Below, piece by piece: positions 38,852-51,567 of a DNA stretch of 64,000 nucleotides (positions are counted from its first letter, which is position 1; each line of letters starts with the position of its first letter). The translations under genes were made by a program, and so were the position numbers. This stretch comes from Sarcomyxa edulis (lineage: Eukaryota > Basidiomycota > Agaricomycetes > Agaricales > Mycenaceae): assembly GCA_009761415.1 (NCBI GenBank), contig QUOL01000009.1, forward strand, positions 806,001 through 870,000, given 5' to 3'. A model generated the notes under the pieces. That model ran no database searches, had not been told where the DNA came from, and saw only the letters and a program-made list of their open reading frames with translations.

Positions 38852-39018
38852 TTCAGAAAGTCCATCAACTTGTATATCACACTGAGCGCGTCTCGGCCTG
38901 CCCTGGTTGCTCAAAGATCCATATATTTCAGCACATCATTTTTAGGGTCATCGATATAATCCATAATCGCGTATCCACATTTCATTATTTTTGTTGTGAC
39001 ATATATCTTTGCCTCTCT

Positions 39019-42000
39019 TCAGCCCGCGCGATTTCGAAAGAGACTGCGGTTGTGCTCTTCATAGTACCTGCAAGCCTTCAGCAGCAAGATTGCTCCCAAC
39101 TTTTCAGCTATTCTCAAGACTATGAGGCACATATGTCAGAGGAACTGTTACGGACTATTGTATATCATTAAACTCACTAGCTTCACACGTATCTTGAGTA
39201 ATCAACTTGAGACCGATAATCCGAGCCTGCACCTTGTCGTTCAACTCAAGAAGAGCCCAAAAATGCGAGAGCTCCACGATTTCCAGGAGCTCGTTCAGGT
39301 CCTCAGTGTCAGGAGTGCCGTCAGTATACATGTGGTCTGTGTGTCCATTTAGCTTATGAGTAAATCCCAGAAAAAAAGAAGACTCACCGAGAACAGCCTT
39401 GAGCGCTTCAGGTGATTGCACAACGGGAATCGTCACTGGCCCTTGGCCCTGCGATTCGATAAACTCTCCGCAAAACAGATCACGGAAATGATCGCTGATT
39501 GCAGCTAAAAAGCACCGATGGGCCGGGAACCTTGACTCAGATTCGGGATCGTTGAGAACAAAGACGACGTCAGTGAATCTTTCGTCTCGGCGCATTGCAT
39601 CGAAATTGACCCGCAGAGAAGACAAAATATGGTCATTAGGGGTGACATGAACGGGAGGGCAGGGTGGGTGCTCGATGACCTGGACGGACGATGCAACAAG
39701 AAGGTTCTTGTAAGGGACCAAAAATGGTTGCACAGCGTATAAGTCGCCGGAGTCGAAATCATTGAAAACCAACTGGTCTGCAGAATGCCAACGCCAAAGG
39801 TCTCTAGTCGGATCTTCGACATTCAAGAACAGCGGTTCGGAATGGTGTTGAATTATGAATGTTTTCGCTTCATCGCTGTGCTCGCTGAGCCACGCATATG
39901 TAGCTTTGATGTCTTTGAGGACCCGGTCGTCCGAGGTGTAGTCACATGCAATACGAAGCGCTAGAGTGCGAAGATGATGGACCTAGAAGGATATTGGGCT
40001 GAGTCGCCGATAAATCCCAAAATAATATGTTGACTCACGACCTCAGAGGCCTTGGGCACGCCTAAAGCCCTGTTCGTGACCAATATTCTTTCATCGGGCA
40101 GGAAGAGCGCTCGTTGCGTCCACGCAATTGCTTCCAGTCCAGGTCGCAAAACCTCATCTGGAGAGACAAGTACAGGCAGATGACGCACGTACTCCGAGTC
40201 TTCAGTGAATTGCATCGATCGTTGCCGTATACGATCTCGCGGAATGAAACGTAGAGAATCCACTACGGCCCATAGATACTGTTCGTTCGACCGGATGCGT
40301 AAGGGCATGTCTTCGCAGTAGACTCTGAATACTAGAGCGGCACGCGGTAAAATACGATCATCCTGTACACTCTGATCAATCGCAGCAGCACAGGCATGGA
40401 ACATATCCATATCCAGATTCGCTGTACTCTGTAGGCCAAAAGAATGAAGCTGAGGTTCTAAATCACTGAAGGAACCTTCTATGAACGAGTCTGGTGCTGA
40501 TCCGAAAGCGGCACTAAAGAGTGGTTCCCGAGTATAAAGAGTCCTCGATTCGACTAGCACGCGATTTCCATTTGGTACCAATACATCGCGAGGGTCTTGA
40601 GAACGATTCTGAATGAATAGCTCAAGTAAGATCCGGTAAGAATGCAAGTTTTCTGAGCGAATTAGCTGATTTTTCGAAAGGTCGAGGAGGTCGCGGAATT
40701 GATCGAACCTCAATGGCTCTACCTTCAAGTGAGCAAGTGCTGATGAATATGCAGCTATTGGTGCCAGAGTCTGTAAGAACGGAGCTGCCGCGGCATGGGC
40801 AACCTGACTGGGTAGCATTGTGATGACAGAGGCAGGGTGAAGAGAAGTAGTCGAACCGACATTAGCAGGCCAAATAGGCAGGCAGCGAGCCACGTTGATC
40901 AAGTTGCTCGGCGTCGAAGATAGCCTCTCCCGAATCCAGCTGGCGAGCTTGTCATGAGTCTTATTTTCAAGTCTCGAGAAGCACTCTGGGATTGAAGATT
41001 GTATAGTTTCCAGGAAGGCCAGAACGTCCGAAAAGTTCAAGGCGGGAAATTGGCCACTTTCGAGTAGGCTCCTAAGATTGTCGGGACAGGTAGTAGTGTA
41101 GACAACATGCCCGCCCAGTGTTTGGAGTGCAGAACGTAGCCATGGCTGCTGAAAGCGACCGCAAATGATGACATGGGATGTTTTACACCAACTAAGGGAG
41201 ACGTAACGATCCGAATATTCAGTGGGGACCAAAGGAAATGATGCTACGGTCTCTGGAGCGACTTCAAGGTGCGGATATTCTTCCCAAAACGTGGAAATCC
41301 AAAGTCTATCAGCTTCAGACACAACTCGTTCGTCCACCTCGGGCATCTGAGCTCGAATGAGTTCTTGAACTCCTTCCGAGTTCAAACTCTGCAAATTGAG
41401 ACCAACATCTAATAATTCTGCGGTCGGGAATTCGGGGTGTATGATACGAGCTGGTTCGAATAAAGGCATTCCCGCGGGGATTGTGGGCTTCCAGACGTAG
41501 TAGACTCTGCTAGTATCCTTCTCAAAATAAGCAAGCCTCCCGTCAAGGAGAGGGAGGAGCGGAAGCCCAAGAAGGTTCGTGACACCATCTGGAGCTAGCT
41601 TAATGAATTTTACCACATCGATTATCTCCTTCAAAAAAGGGTCTGCACGAAATGCAGATACCAAACCATCTGCAGCCTGAAGGATCTGGTTCCTCATGAA
41701 TATAGAATCGACAGAGCTGATGCTTCCTTCGATGATGCGGTTCAAGACTTTCGACGGAAGCTGAGTAATTTGCCTGGGCCGGAGACGCAACAAAAATTGG
41801 GCGACAAGCAATCCTTTCCTCATGAGAACTGCCTCGTCTGGTAGTAGGGTCCCCTCAGGATGATAATAACTAGAGAAAACCCTCCGGTTGGAAGTCGTTA
41901 GGTAGTTGGAGTAGAATGCGTCCAAGAGAATGTGAGTAAGAGGATCTGTAGCAGATTTAGGGAAGTTTCCGGGCCACCATTGACGATTTTCTCCGTTTTC

Positions 42001-45000
42001 TCGGAGCAAGACCTCCAAAAGAAACAGGTATAAAGGAGGCAATACAGTGCTCAGGAGCCACTGATTGTACTGAGAAGATGATGTATCATATTTATCGAGT
42101 CGAATTGTACGTCTATCTTCGGCAAGGATGAATGAAGCAGAAAGATGAACTGGAAGAGACGTCCGTATCGGCAGGGGTAAGGTGGAGAAAAACGAATGCT
42201 CAGCATCAAGCCCAGTGATACAAGCAGCAAGGCCCGCTTTTATGGGAGGTCGCACACGGCATTCCTGAATGATCGTCTCGAGATCATCTGGAACCTCCTC
42301 GCGTGATACTTGTGTTTCCACGACGCACCACGAGCTGGTAATGGCGTCATTAGATCGAGTCCGCGTAGAGATATGCTGTTTTTGGATGAGAATCGGACCA
42401 CTGAAATATGGACGGGGGCGCTGCACAGAAAGTGACCATTCAATAAATTCCTCGCCAGCGCCATTCCGATGTCGAGCCTCGATAGCATTGATTTTGGTAA
42501 AGAGCAGAGATTGCTGCGCCGATTCCTGGTATTTCATAACAACGGGGAGAACGTCTTGTACAGAACGTGCCGTCTCCAAGATGTAATCCTTGCTCAGCTG
42601 AGCTTGGGTTCGGAGGGGCAACCGGAACAAAGTCTGTAGATGTGTGGAAAAAATTAGCTACACATGTGGGTTCTCGCGAATGGTACCCTACCGCATCGTA
42701 AGATCCTTCGACGGAGTTGCTGAATTCAAAGAGACCGTCCAGAGGTGCCAGCTGATCGGGGAACATTCTATGCTGTTGTCAGTTCATAACCAGTCTATCA
42801 TGTCGAAATGCACGTACCGTCTGATATGATCAAGAGGGAATAAGAGGGATGACTTATTGCTTAGTGGAAGATGGGACTTCGAGGGATCCAAGAATAAAAC
42901 TCGGTTTCCGGAAACAATTGTGACCATCTACTTATGCAAATTCAATATATGTAGACTGCATATCATGCTTAGACTCACCTCAGTAAAATGGAACATTGAC
43001 AAAGCACCCAGTCCAAATTGTCCGATTGTATCTGTTCTTCCAGTCTTGCCACCGGTCCCTACGGTGCATATGCCATCAAAATCTACCCGCGAAAAAGTGC
43101 TGTTATTATATATCACTAAGGATGGGCAGGACTGGAAAGGCATCATAGCAGCAGAAAGAAGTTTTGAACCAGTCGTTTTTTTCTCGTCGAGTACAATCCC
43201 GAACGCGGTGGCTCCACTATCAGCAGCGTTAGCCAACAGCTCACTGAGAATCTGTTGCTCAGTGTATTGTTTCAAAAGATTTCGTATCCTAGTCGGCAGT
43301 TGCTCGCCCATATCGATTCCTGTGTCTGTGAACGACGATAGCAGACCCAGACGTTCGAGTCCGATCTTGCGAGCCAGATCGTCATCGACAGAAAGATGGG
43401 CAAGCATCCGATCTCCAGGATCAACGAGACAAGAGCGATCCCCGATATCGTTGAAATACATCTTTTCCACTGGGTATATACCTCCACTGATATCTGGAAC
43501 CACAATTTGTGCTCGCTCCTCTTTGTTTAGATCTGACGGAAGGTGCTTCAGGATGAGAATAGCCTCTTTGATATCCTCAGAGCTTCGTCTGGGACCTTCG
43601 AGAGATTGCAATACACGCAACAGAGTGCTTGTTGAGGGCCTAAACCAAGTAAGGTGTTAGTTGGATATTCTCTCCATGACTTGAAGCTGAGCCCACCTAT
43701 CCGTGCAACCGAGGGAAGAAAGAAGCTTTTTGGTTCCAGGATTCCTCGCTAAACTGGGAGGGATCTGGTGAAACCCTAGCAGCAAGGTGGGGGAGAATGT
43801 AGCGTATGCAGCTTTGGCGGTGCATATATCCGAGATAGGGATGCAAGGTCGGTCACCAATAATGCGCGAAAGGTTGTTAACATCAAGATCATTGATTCGT
43901 CGGCCGAGTTCTCTGAAGATTACTTTGAGTCTTCTGTATAGGTTACTAGGAGTGCCCAGGACAAGATCAACTTGCTTGTATATGATATCCAGGGACAAGG
44001 GTTTATCCCAACCCAGCGCTTCGCGAAGCGAGGCGGAAATATGGATGTTGCTGTCAAGTATATCCAAGACTTCATCAAATAATTCTCGTCGATGATCTGC
44101 ATTATCCTCCTGCATGCACTCCTTCGGGTCTCGGAGACCATGCGGAGTCGGTAACCACCGTAATCCGGGAGTGATCTTCAAGGAAGAGAAATCCAATCCA
44201 GAAAGGTGCATAACATGCAACAATCGGAATGCTAGTTCCTTGGAATCAGGGGAAGGCACGGCTCCGGAGACATGGAGGATGCGCTCCTCGATCATGTCGA
44301 GCGTTAACGATGTCCTCAACACTCCGAGATTGCGTAGGTGACGGACAAGCACATCTTCTATGGGAGCTGAGACGCAGTTATCGCGGGGTTCGTACAATGT
44401 TGCGAGGTATGATGCAGGATCGATTATATCTCGCGGTGCTCGGGTAGTCCCGTCGCCAGCCAGAACGAACGGGATATGTTGGAGGGTTTGTATGGCATCG
44501 TATGGGATGAGACCGCGATTGTCAACCATGTATTTTACAAAAGCGTGCTGCAGATACTTCCGTTGCTGAGAGAAGTGATTTAATGCTAGCTTCAAGACAT
44601 CTTGCTCTGACAGAGGCGCAGTGCGAAGTTTTCCGGTCAGATGGGATACGGTGCCTTCACTGACACGTGAGCCATCCAGGAAGTAGTGACGCGGGACAAT
44701 TGGAAGAAGAGGCACGTTCATTACACTGATGACCTCGAATCCATCGGGGATGTTACCTATCATTGTCGCTGCATGAGGCCCTGCAGCAGGGGATGTAGAT
44801 GGTAGGAGAATGGGAAATATCTCGAGGGATCGTAACTTCGAACGAAGCTCAGATGTAAGGGGCTCCCAATTGGAATCGGGAAGGTGCTCATCGATATGGG
44901 ACAATACAGCTTCAGCTGCTTCCCGACGAAGTGGACAAAAGGTGTAGATATTACCAAGAATGAGGCGGATGTCATTGACAGAACGGAGGATGAAGTTCCT

Positions 45001-47615
45001 AGTGAGATATGATTTCACCGCTGGTTTACACATTGAATGGATAAAGGAGAGACCATGTAGCTCGAGCGCCTCTGATAGGGTGTCCATATCCGGCGTCGAG
45101 AAAATTGCACTGTTCACAGTCCTGACTCCATGCTGAGATGGAAGCAGGTATAGATCGCTAATACGGGGATGCAGTTCATGTTTGAAGGCCCAAGACTCCA
45201 CCCATATCCAGAATTTCGATAACCAAGTCACCTCGGTGGAGGTGATTATGGTTTCGGAGAGGTGCAGGTCGATGGGATTTGGATTGATGTTGAGGTACTC
45301 TATTACACGGGAGCAAGTTAGGGAGCTCACGTTGAAGGTACCTGAGTCGCGTAGCAATAGATTGGACGTAGACGCCGTCAACGTATCCAAAGCGATTCCA
45401 TTTGAATCGAAGCCCGTAAAGACGTTCAGGGCTGCTCGATCGAGTAGAGTGTGAATTGTGCCACTGCAGTTGACCCGTTTCAATAAGGAGGTGTAGCTCC
45501 CATTCATTAACGGAAGGAGCGGGAGACCGACAATATTGTTGAGATCCTTGTTCGAGAGCAGATAAATGAGAATAGTCCTGCGGCAGGCTGAGGGGAGAGG
45601 GCGAAAACGTAGAAGGTCAAGCTATGTAGAAAACGGGCATCAGAAAGATTCTGATTGACAAGCCAGTTAAAAAGGGAAACCCACGAGAAGAGTACGGTAT
45701 GCCGTTTCGGGAGACAACGAGGTGTATCCTAGGCCACTAGTACGAATCAGGTCTACGATGTAGGCGGGAGGCAGTGTAATCCTCAATCCGGCAGCCACGA
45801 GGGCTTCCAGGATTTCTTTACTGTCGGTATGAGAGGCGACGATGGCTGAATTCAGAGCAACAACCTCAAAGACTGGAGTATGAATGAGAGGCCATACTGT
45901 TAAGGCCTTTTGTACAACGAACTGCATAAATCTTGCGGGAAGGCTGTTCCAGTATGAACTATCACCGCATTGAGCGTATGGCAGATTTGGAGGCCAGGCG
46001 CTGAAAATGTTCTGAACGTGATCTTGTTCGAGCAAGATGGGGAGGATAGCCGCCCACGTCTTGGGGATATATTCTTCGAATAGAATCTTGTTCCACGCTA
46101 TGAGGACACTAAAAGATCCCGAATGAATTGGGCTACCAAAGGGATATACAATATTTGGGCTACATACCTGGCGTCCGACCCTCGAGCGACAATGTCGCCA
46201 CTGTTACACAAACTCTGCCTTGATTGGGTGAGTGCAAACAATGCATTGACATGACATGGAAAACCAGTTCGTAGTGGGAGTGGAAGATAGGTGAATAATC
46301 GACCATTAGTGCCGCCACACGTAGTAGCATCGGAAGGCGAGTAACAGAGCGGTATAGCTAACGCGACTTCCGGTCGAAGTTTATGCTGAGCAAGCACTTG
46401 CTGAATTTCGACCTCCGAGATCCCTAATCTTTCATAAAAGAGCGTAGCAGGTTGGGATTTGGGGTAAGATGCACTTAAAATGCGCCACTGGCACGTCCTT
46501 GTTACGGAACTCGAATTTGAAGGAACGCCAACGGTGACGGAGCAAAGGTACGTGGTGAATTTGGCACCGTCAGTGCTAACGACATCCGCTGATGTAGGAG
46601 GGGTCCTGATGATGGAAACTTTGGTCATGCACCTATCGTTTCCTGCCTCATCGATTTCACGTAGCTCGATTGACGATACGTGAGTGAGGAACAAGAGAGA
46701 TATTGAAATCTCGGAATCGGATGCGGTGGATCCAGACTCGACGTTCCTCGATGAGCCCTGGATGAAATCCAGAAACAATTGATGTATCTCTGCTGGTTCT
46801 ACGCTTTTGTTGCTGATTCCGCTTGTCTCGGCGATTTCTTTGGTCCTCAGAGGGAATCGGAAGACAGTTCCTTCGAAAGGTTTATAATCTGTCCCAGCAT
46901 TTATCTTCAAGAAAGCATCGAAGCCGGAAAGTTGACCAGGGAACGTGTCATGGTCCTGTACAAAGTTCAATTTGACACCACCCGAGGAATCGAAATGTTG
47001 GTGAATATCGAAAATAACAAGGTCAGATCCAGAAAGGATTTGAGGGGTGTCCGTGAGCTATAGAGAGACAAGATGGCATGATCAGTATCGGAACCGCATG
47101 AATGTTTTACGAGGACTGTCCGTACGTGGTAACAGGAGCGAAATCCCATCCCATATTTCCCGATCGTACTATATATCAATAGCAATATATTAATGAACGA
47201 TAACAAACGACTATATCAATCAGCCATGCACTCACGACGTATCACCTCTCTTGGAGGATGATTGTATACTACGTAGTGCATTCCAGTCATCATCGCAGAA
47301 GACGGTATCATTGTAGGCCAATAGTGCTGGTCCTTGAGTATTCGCTAATTGATCGCTGTACAATCCTTGAGTGGGATGTTGACGACGGTCGAGGACGAAG
47401 ATCTAGCCATGATAAGTTTCAGTTAGCCCTTCATTGAATCGGAGACACGCAGAAAAAAAAACGATATATACCTGTTTTGTCGCTTTCGCATCATCAGAGT
47501 TCTGTAGAATTTCGCGAAAAAAACCGATTGAAAATGGGTATCCCCCCAAGATGCCGCGGATAGTATTGAAGGGATCGACGTATTGGCCGAAGCCTGTTCC
47601 GGAGAGAGACTTCAT
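39019..47615 (-). CDS. Giant sacsin-like ATPase protein with C-terminal BTB domain
   Basis: About 2,600 residues, built from two sacsin-type repeats and a BTB/POZ domain. Repeat 1 (47615 to about 43660) opens with an Hsp90-like ATPase: FFREILQNSDDAKA and GKYGMGFRSCYH. Repeat 2 (about 43620-40040) has ILSELLANAADSGATA and GQFGLGALSMFHF. The repeats share FR(F/L)PLRT and GLPLLPL(M/L)G/DG landmarks. The BTB part (about 39700-39200) includes RFTDVVFVL, FPAHRCFLAAISDHFRDLF and YMYTDGTP. The join to BTB at 39961-40038 (GTC|GTGAGT...TTCTAG|GTC) is clean, so it is one gene. Sacsin acts in chaperoning in animals, and BTB often recruits Cul3; the role here is unknown. Start 47615 (MKSLSGTGFG) is preferred; an extra 5' exon from 47742 is possible. 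At least ten introns. Confidence 0.85.
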
Positions 47616-47742
47616 GGTCAGATGAGGGAAAAGAAAGATGCTTGTGGCCTTGTGATGATACTTGTACCAAGGTTCCGCCACAAGAACTCGTGGCAACTTA
47701 CCTCGTGTGAGGATGCCCTAAGGCTTGAGCGATGACGTTCAT

Positions 47743-48256
47743 GTTGTCGCAGATCAAGAGGGATTAGGATGAGTTACGGCCTTGAGGCTATAAAAAGGGT
47801 CACATTAGTGCCTCAATGAGATACATGCTCCAGTGCTAGCGCTGAAAACGGGGTGCGCCTCGGACTCGGAGAATTTGAAGCTTGTAATCGGCGATGCTAG
47901 CCATGGTCCATGCATGCTGGTTCTCCCGGGAAAATGGCGTTCGGTTCCAGGTTTTATTAGAATTTTTCTGATAACACGGCATCGATATCGTTTTCTGAGT
48001 CGGATCAGGACTCAAGAGTCGGACTCAAGATTCTGGTGAGGGCAAGAGGGCAAGGACGGAGAGTCACCGTGACGTCGCCGTCTGTGACTATTACGGCCTA
48101 AGCACGTGCACGCGCGTCTGGGTATAATTGACTGTTGAACGCCAAAATCATTCTTGTTCTCTAACCACCATCATCACAATCCGGCCCCCGTATTCGCGCC
48201 ACTCTCCACTTCAACAATTTCAGAACACATCAACAACAACACTTGCAACAACAACA
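47743..48256. promoter_or_regulatory. Intergenic and histone H4 promoter
   Basis: Divergent from the sacsin-like gene. A TATAAT sequence lies at 48123-48128. The H4 leader is CA-rich (ACAACAACACTTGCAACAAC). No gene otherwise. Confidence 0.5.
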
Positions 48257-48776
<520 letters not shown>

Positions 48777-49210
48777 AGGCTAAAGCTAGTGCAGGCGGGG
48801 GCTTTTCCCCCCATCGTCTTACACCCCCTCTTTCTTAGTTCTGACTCTGAATGATTTCATGAACGCTCGGGCCCGCTCGGCACATGCCATTATTATTTTT
48901 CTATAGTACCAGTACTAGTATCTCATATCTTGCCCTACGTGTATGTATTGCTGCCTCGAATCTGTGGGTTAACGAACTCGTCGTCTCGTTTCTGAGGATT
49001 CTGTCAGTCGATGCCGGTAGATGTGAGCAATAGATCGATACTGAGTGCTGGAGGGCGATTGTGTCGTGTTGTGAATCCAAGGACATGAGAAGGTATCAGA
49101 TACTAGGCCTCAGGAGCGTGCGTGTATCGACCGGGTTTACGTTCATCCGAGGGGAAGGGCCTTGCATAATAGACGGGAATTGTAACGACAGTTCCGTCAA
49201 TAGTCAGCAT
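48777..49210. other. Intergenic between H4 and MRM2 ends
   Basis: Convergent 3' flanks. No gene seen. Confidence 0.5.
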
Positions 49211-50441
49211 TTAGTATTCGGGTCCTTTCCAACCTTGACACAACCAGTACCCCTCACTCGACGATGATCGACTGGAATCAGGTTTGATGAATTTCACGTC
49301 GTTGAAATTGGGATGTAGATATTCTGATCGGAAGCGTTGGAGGAATGGGTGTGTAAAGTGTTTCAACCTGGGGAGGGAAAGAGATATCAGGATGGGGAGT
49401 CAAGCGAAACAAAGAGTGTACTGGGAGACGGGGAAAGACATATACGGGTACTCACAAAAGAACCCCACCATACTTCCTCCCGCTACTATCCGCCGACCTC
49501 AGATGCTTCTTCGTAAACTCAAAGACAGCTGTTGAGATTTCGAGGCTGGACTCAATATCATGAGTGCTGTTACCCGAGGAATTGGCAGCCATGTCAGAGA
49601 GGATAACATCGACTTTGCCTTCGATGTTAGCGTAGCGATTATGTTCCGTATTGTTATTACCACCTGTTATTTGTATCACGGTCGAAACGTGAGCTCTGTG
49701 AGGACAAGAGTAGATAAACGCACCTGTTCTAGCGTGCGCGTCGATGACCATAGCTTCTACGAGCTCTTCGGTCTCAGGTGCAAGGAAATCGGCTCTGAGG
49801 GTATATGCTCCGCGTATGGGGAGGATAGAAAGGAGGTCCACGGAGATGACTATACCTCTACCTCGACCGGCCATTGCTCGTTCTTCGTCTTCCGAGCTCC
49901 CTAGAGGGTCGTATTTTTCTTCCACCTCTGAGTCTTCTTGTCCATGCTCACGTTCCTCCTCTTCTTCCTGTGCCTCCTGATCCTCTTCTACCAACCCACT
50001 CCAAGACCCATGCTTCTTCATGCGTTTCTCTCCAAGCTTTCCGAACCCAAGTTTCACCCGTTGTTTTGTGGCCTTCATGCCTAACATATCCAAACCACCT
50101 CCTGTTCCCTTGCCTATCATCTTTCCCTTTCCCTTCCCTCTCACCACTCCCGACGCCGCCAACGGCCTCACATCCCCCCACCCCAATTTCTTTGCAACAA
50201 CCTGACTCCATCCCCCAGGCGCCGCTCCCAGGTCTACCACGACACGTACATCCGGTTTACTGAGGAAACCAAAGGACTCTTCTAATTGAAGAAGTTTGTA
50301 CGCTGAACGGGAGCGATAGGCCGCTGGGTCTGTAATTCGTTGGCGGACGAATGGGTCTTTGGATTGACGAGATAGCCATTGACGGGATGATGATGAAGAT
50401 GAGGGGGAGGATAAAGATGGGAAGGAGGGCCGGAATGGCAT
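49211..50441 (-). CDS. MRM2: FtsJ-type rRNA 2'-O-methyltransferase, probably mitochondrial Mrm2
   Basis: SAM-dependent ribose methyltransferase of the RrmJ/FtsJ family; the mitochondrial member modifies a 21S rRNA uridine in yeast. Start ATG 50441, stop 49211, with introns at about 49673-49732 and 49350-49462. The N-terminus is Ser-rich and basic, compatible with a mitochondrial presequence. Motifs: [36 protein letters not shown] (SAM), [12 protein letters not shown] and the C-terminal [17 protein letters not shown], completing the K-D-K-E set. Unusual is an insert of about 105 residues, Gly/Lys-rich then Glu-rich, between the SAM motif and the VISVDLL strand. It diverges from the TFIIIC-like gene, with starts 86 bp apart. 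Confidence 0.88.
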
Positions 50442-50527
50442 TCAACAGGAGGAGGAGGAGTACTTGTAACTTGTATTATAGTTGTAAATGCAAAATTGAC
50501 GCGGAGGCACGTGCGTGCATCGGCGGT
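50442..50527. promoter_or_regulatory. Very short bidirectional promoter
   Basis: Only 86 bp separate the divergent start codons of MRM2 (-) and the TFIIIC-like gene (+). Confidence 0.6.
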
Positions 50528-51435
50528 ATGTTCTCTTCCTCGTCGAGCTTGTGTCCTGGGTACAAACACGTCGAGTCTTTTGGTCCTGACGAGGAATATG
50601 AAGATGGAGATGAAGAAGTTACTTATATTACCCTTGATCTCGGTCTAGTCGAGCCAACTCTTGTTCCAAGCTCTTCTACGTATCGGTTGATCGTGAGTAT
50701 CCTTTCTACGGTTGAATCGTTTTTCGCCACCATGACAGAAACGTCGGTTTAGGGATTGGACACGCCCACACCGTTTCTACAACTCTCAGGGACGATTCTC
50801 AAAGGACAGCATGAGACTCTTTTGGGTACGGAACTCTTGTTTACGGACGGGAAAGGTGCGTGCATCTCGACATACCCATACGACTCTTACTGGCAATCTA
50901 ATGAATGGTACGGGAAGATACCCAACAACAACATGACTGGAATAAACGCTCCGTCAATCACGTCGCCACCACCGAACAACGTATACGATTTAGGGAAGTA
51001 CAACTAAAACCGAAAGGTGAGGTTGGGCAAACAAAGAGCGAGTCGAAGGGAAAGGGAAAGGTGAAGGCGATCGTGGAAAGTGCGACTGCGGAGGAGTTGG
51101 TTAATCGGGTTGCTGGGATTTATCCGACGAGACAGGAGGGGCAGCCGAAGACGAGAGCGAAGAGACAGACTAAAGGGAAGGCGAAGACGACAAGAAAGGG
51201 GAAGGGGAAAGCAGATGATGTTCAGCCTTTGATTGATTTGGAAGCGGCGGGGTCTTTAATTGTGATGGAACCAGAGGGAGAAGGAGAGGCGCATCTGGAG
51301 GAGCAGAGACACGCCACGGTTGTGGATACGGATGTGCCCATGGAAGAACAACCTCCCTCCGATAGGATGCTTGTCGATGAGACACCAGCTACTACTAGGC
51401 AGGATAATGTCACGTCGGAGGAGACGTTGGGGTAG
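50528..51435 (+). CDS. TFIIIC tau55-related subunit (Tfc7/GTF3C6-like)
   Basis: Probable subunit of the RNA polymerase III initiation factor TFIIIC, which binds A and B boxes of tRNA genes. Exons 50528-50692, 50753-50855 and 50918-51435 close to 261 residues. Residues about 30-120 match the tau55/GTF3C6 beta-barrel: YITLDLGLVEP, YRLIGLDTPTPFLQLSG, LLGTELLFTDG and RIRFREVQLKP. The rest is basic (repeats of KGKGKVKA, RAKRQTKGKAK) then acidic and probably disordered. The splice at 50855/50918 was chosen because it restores the conserved FREVQLKP strand; an unspliced frame stops at 51007. Confidence 0.8.
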
Positions 51436-51567
51436 TCTTGCCAATTGTAACAATTGCACAATGTAATCAGTACCAATGCCCTTGTAACCTGAAAAGACCA
51501 TTGGGAGTTCGACTCGTGCATACCGCTACGATGTCTATTCAGGCATATAAATCCAATTCTCTTACCC

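Noticed and set aside
50753..51007. Separate short gene ending at 51007
   Set aside because: It is TFIIIC-like exon 2 read through into the next intron.
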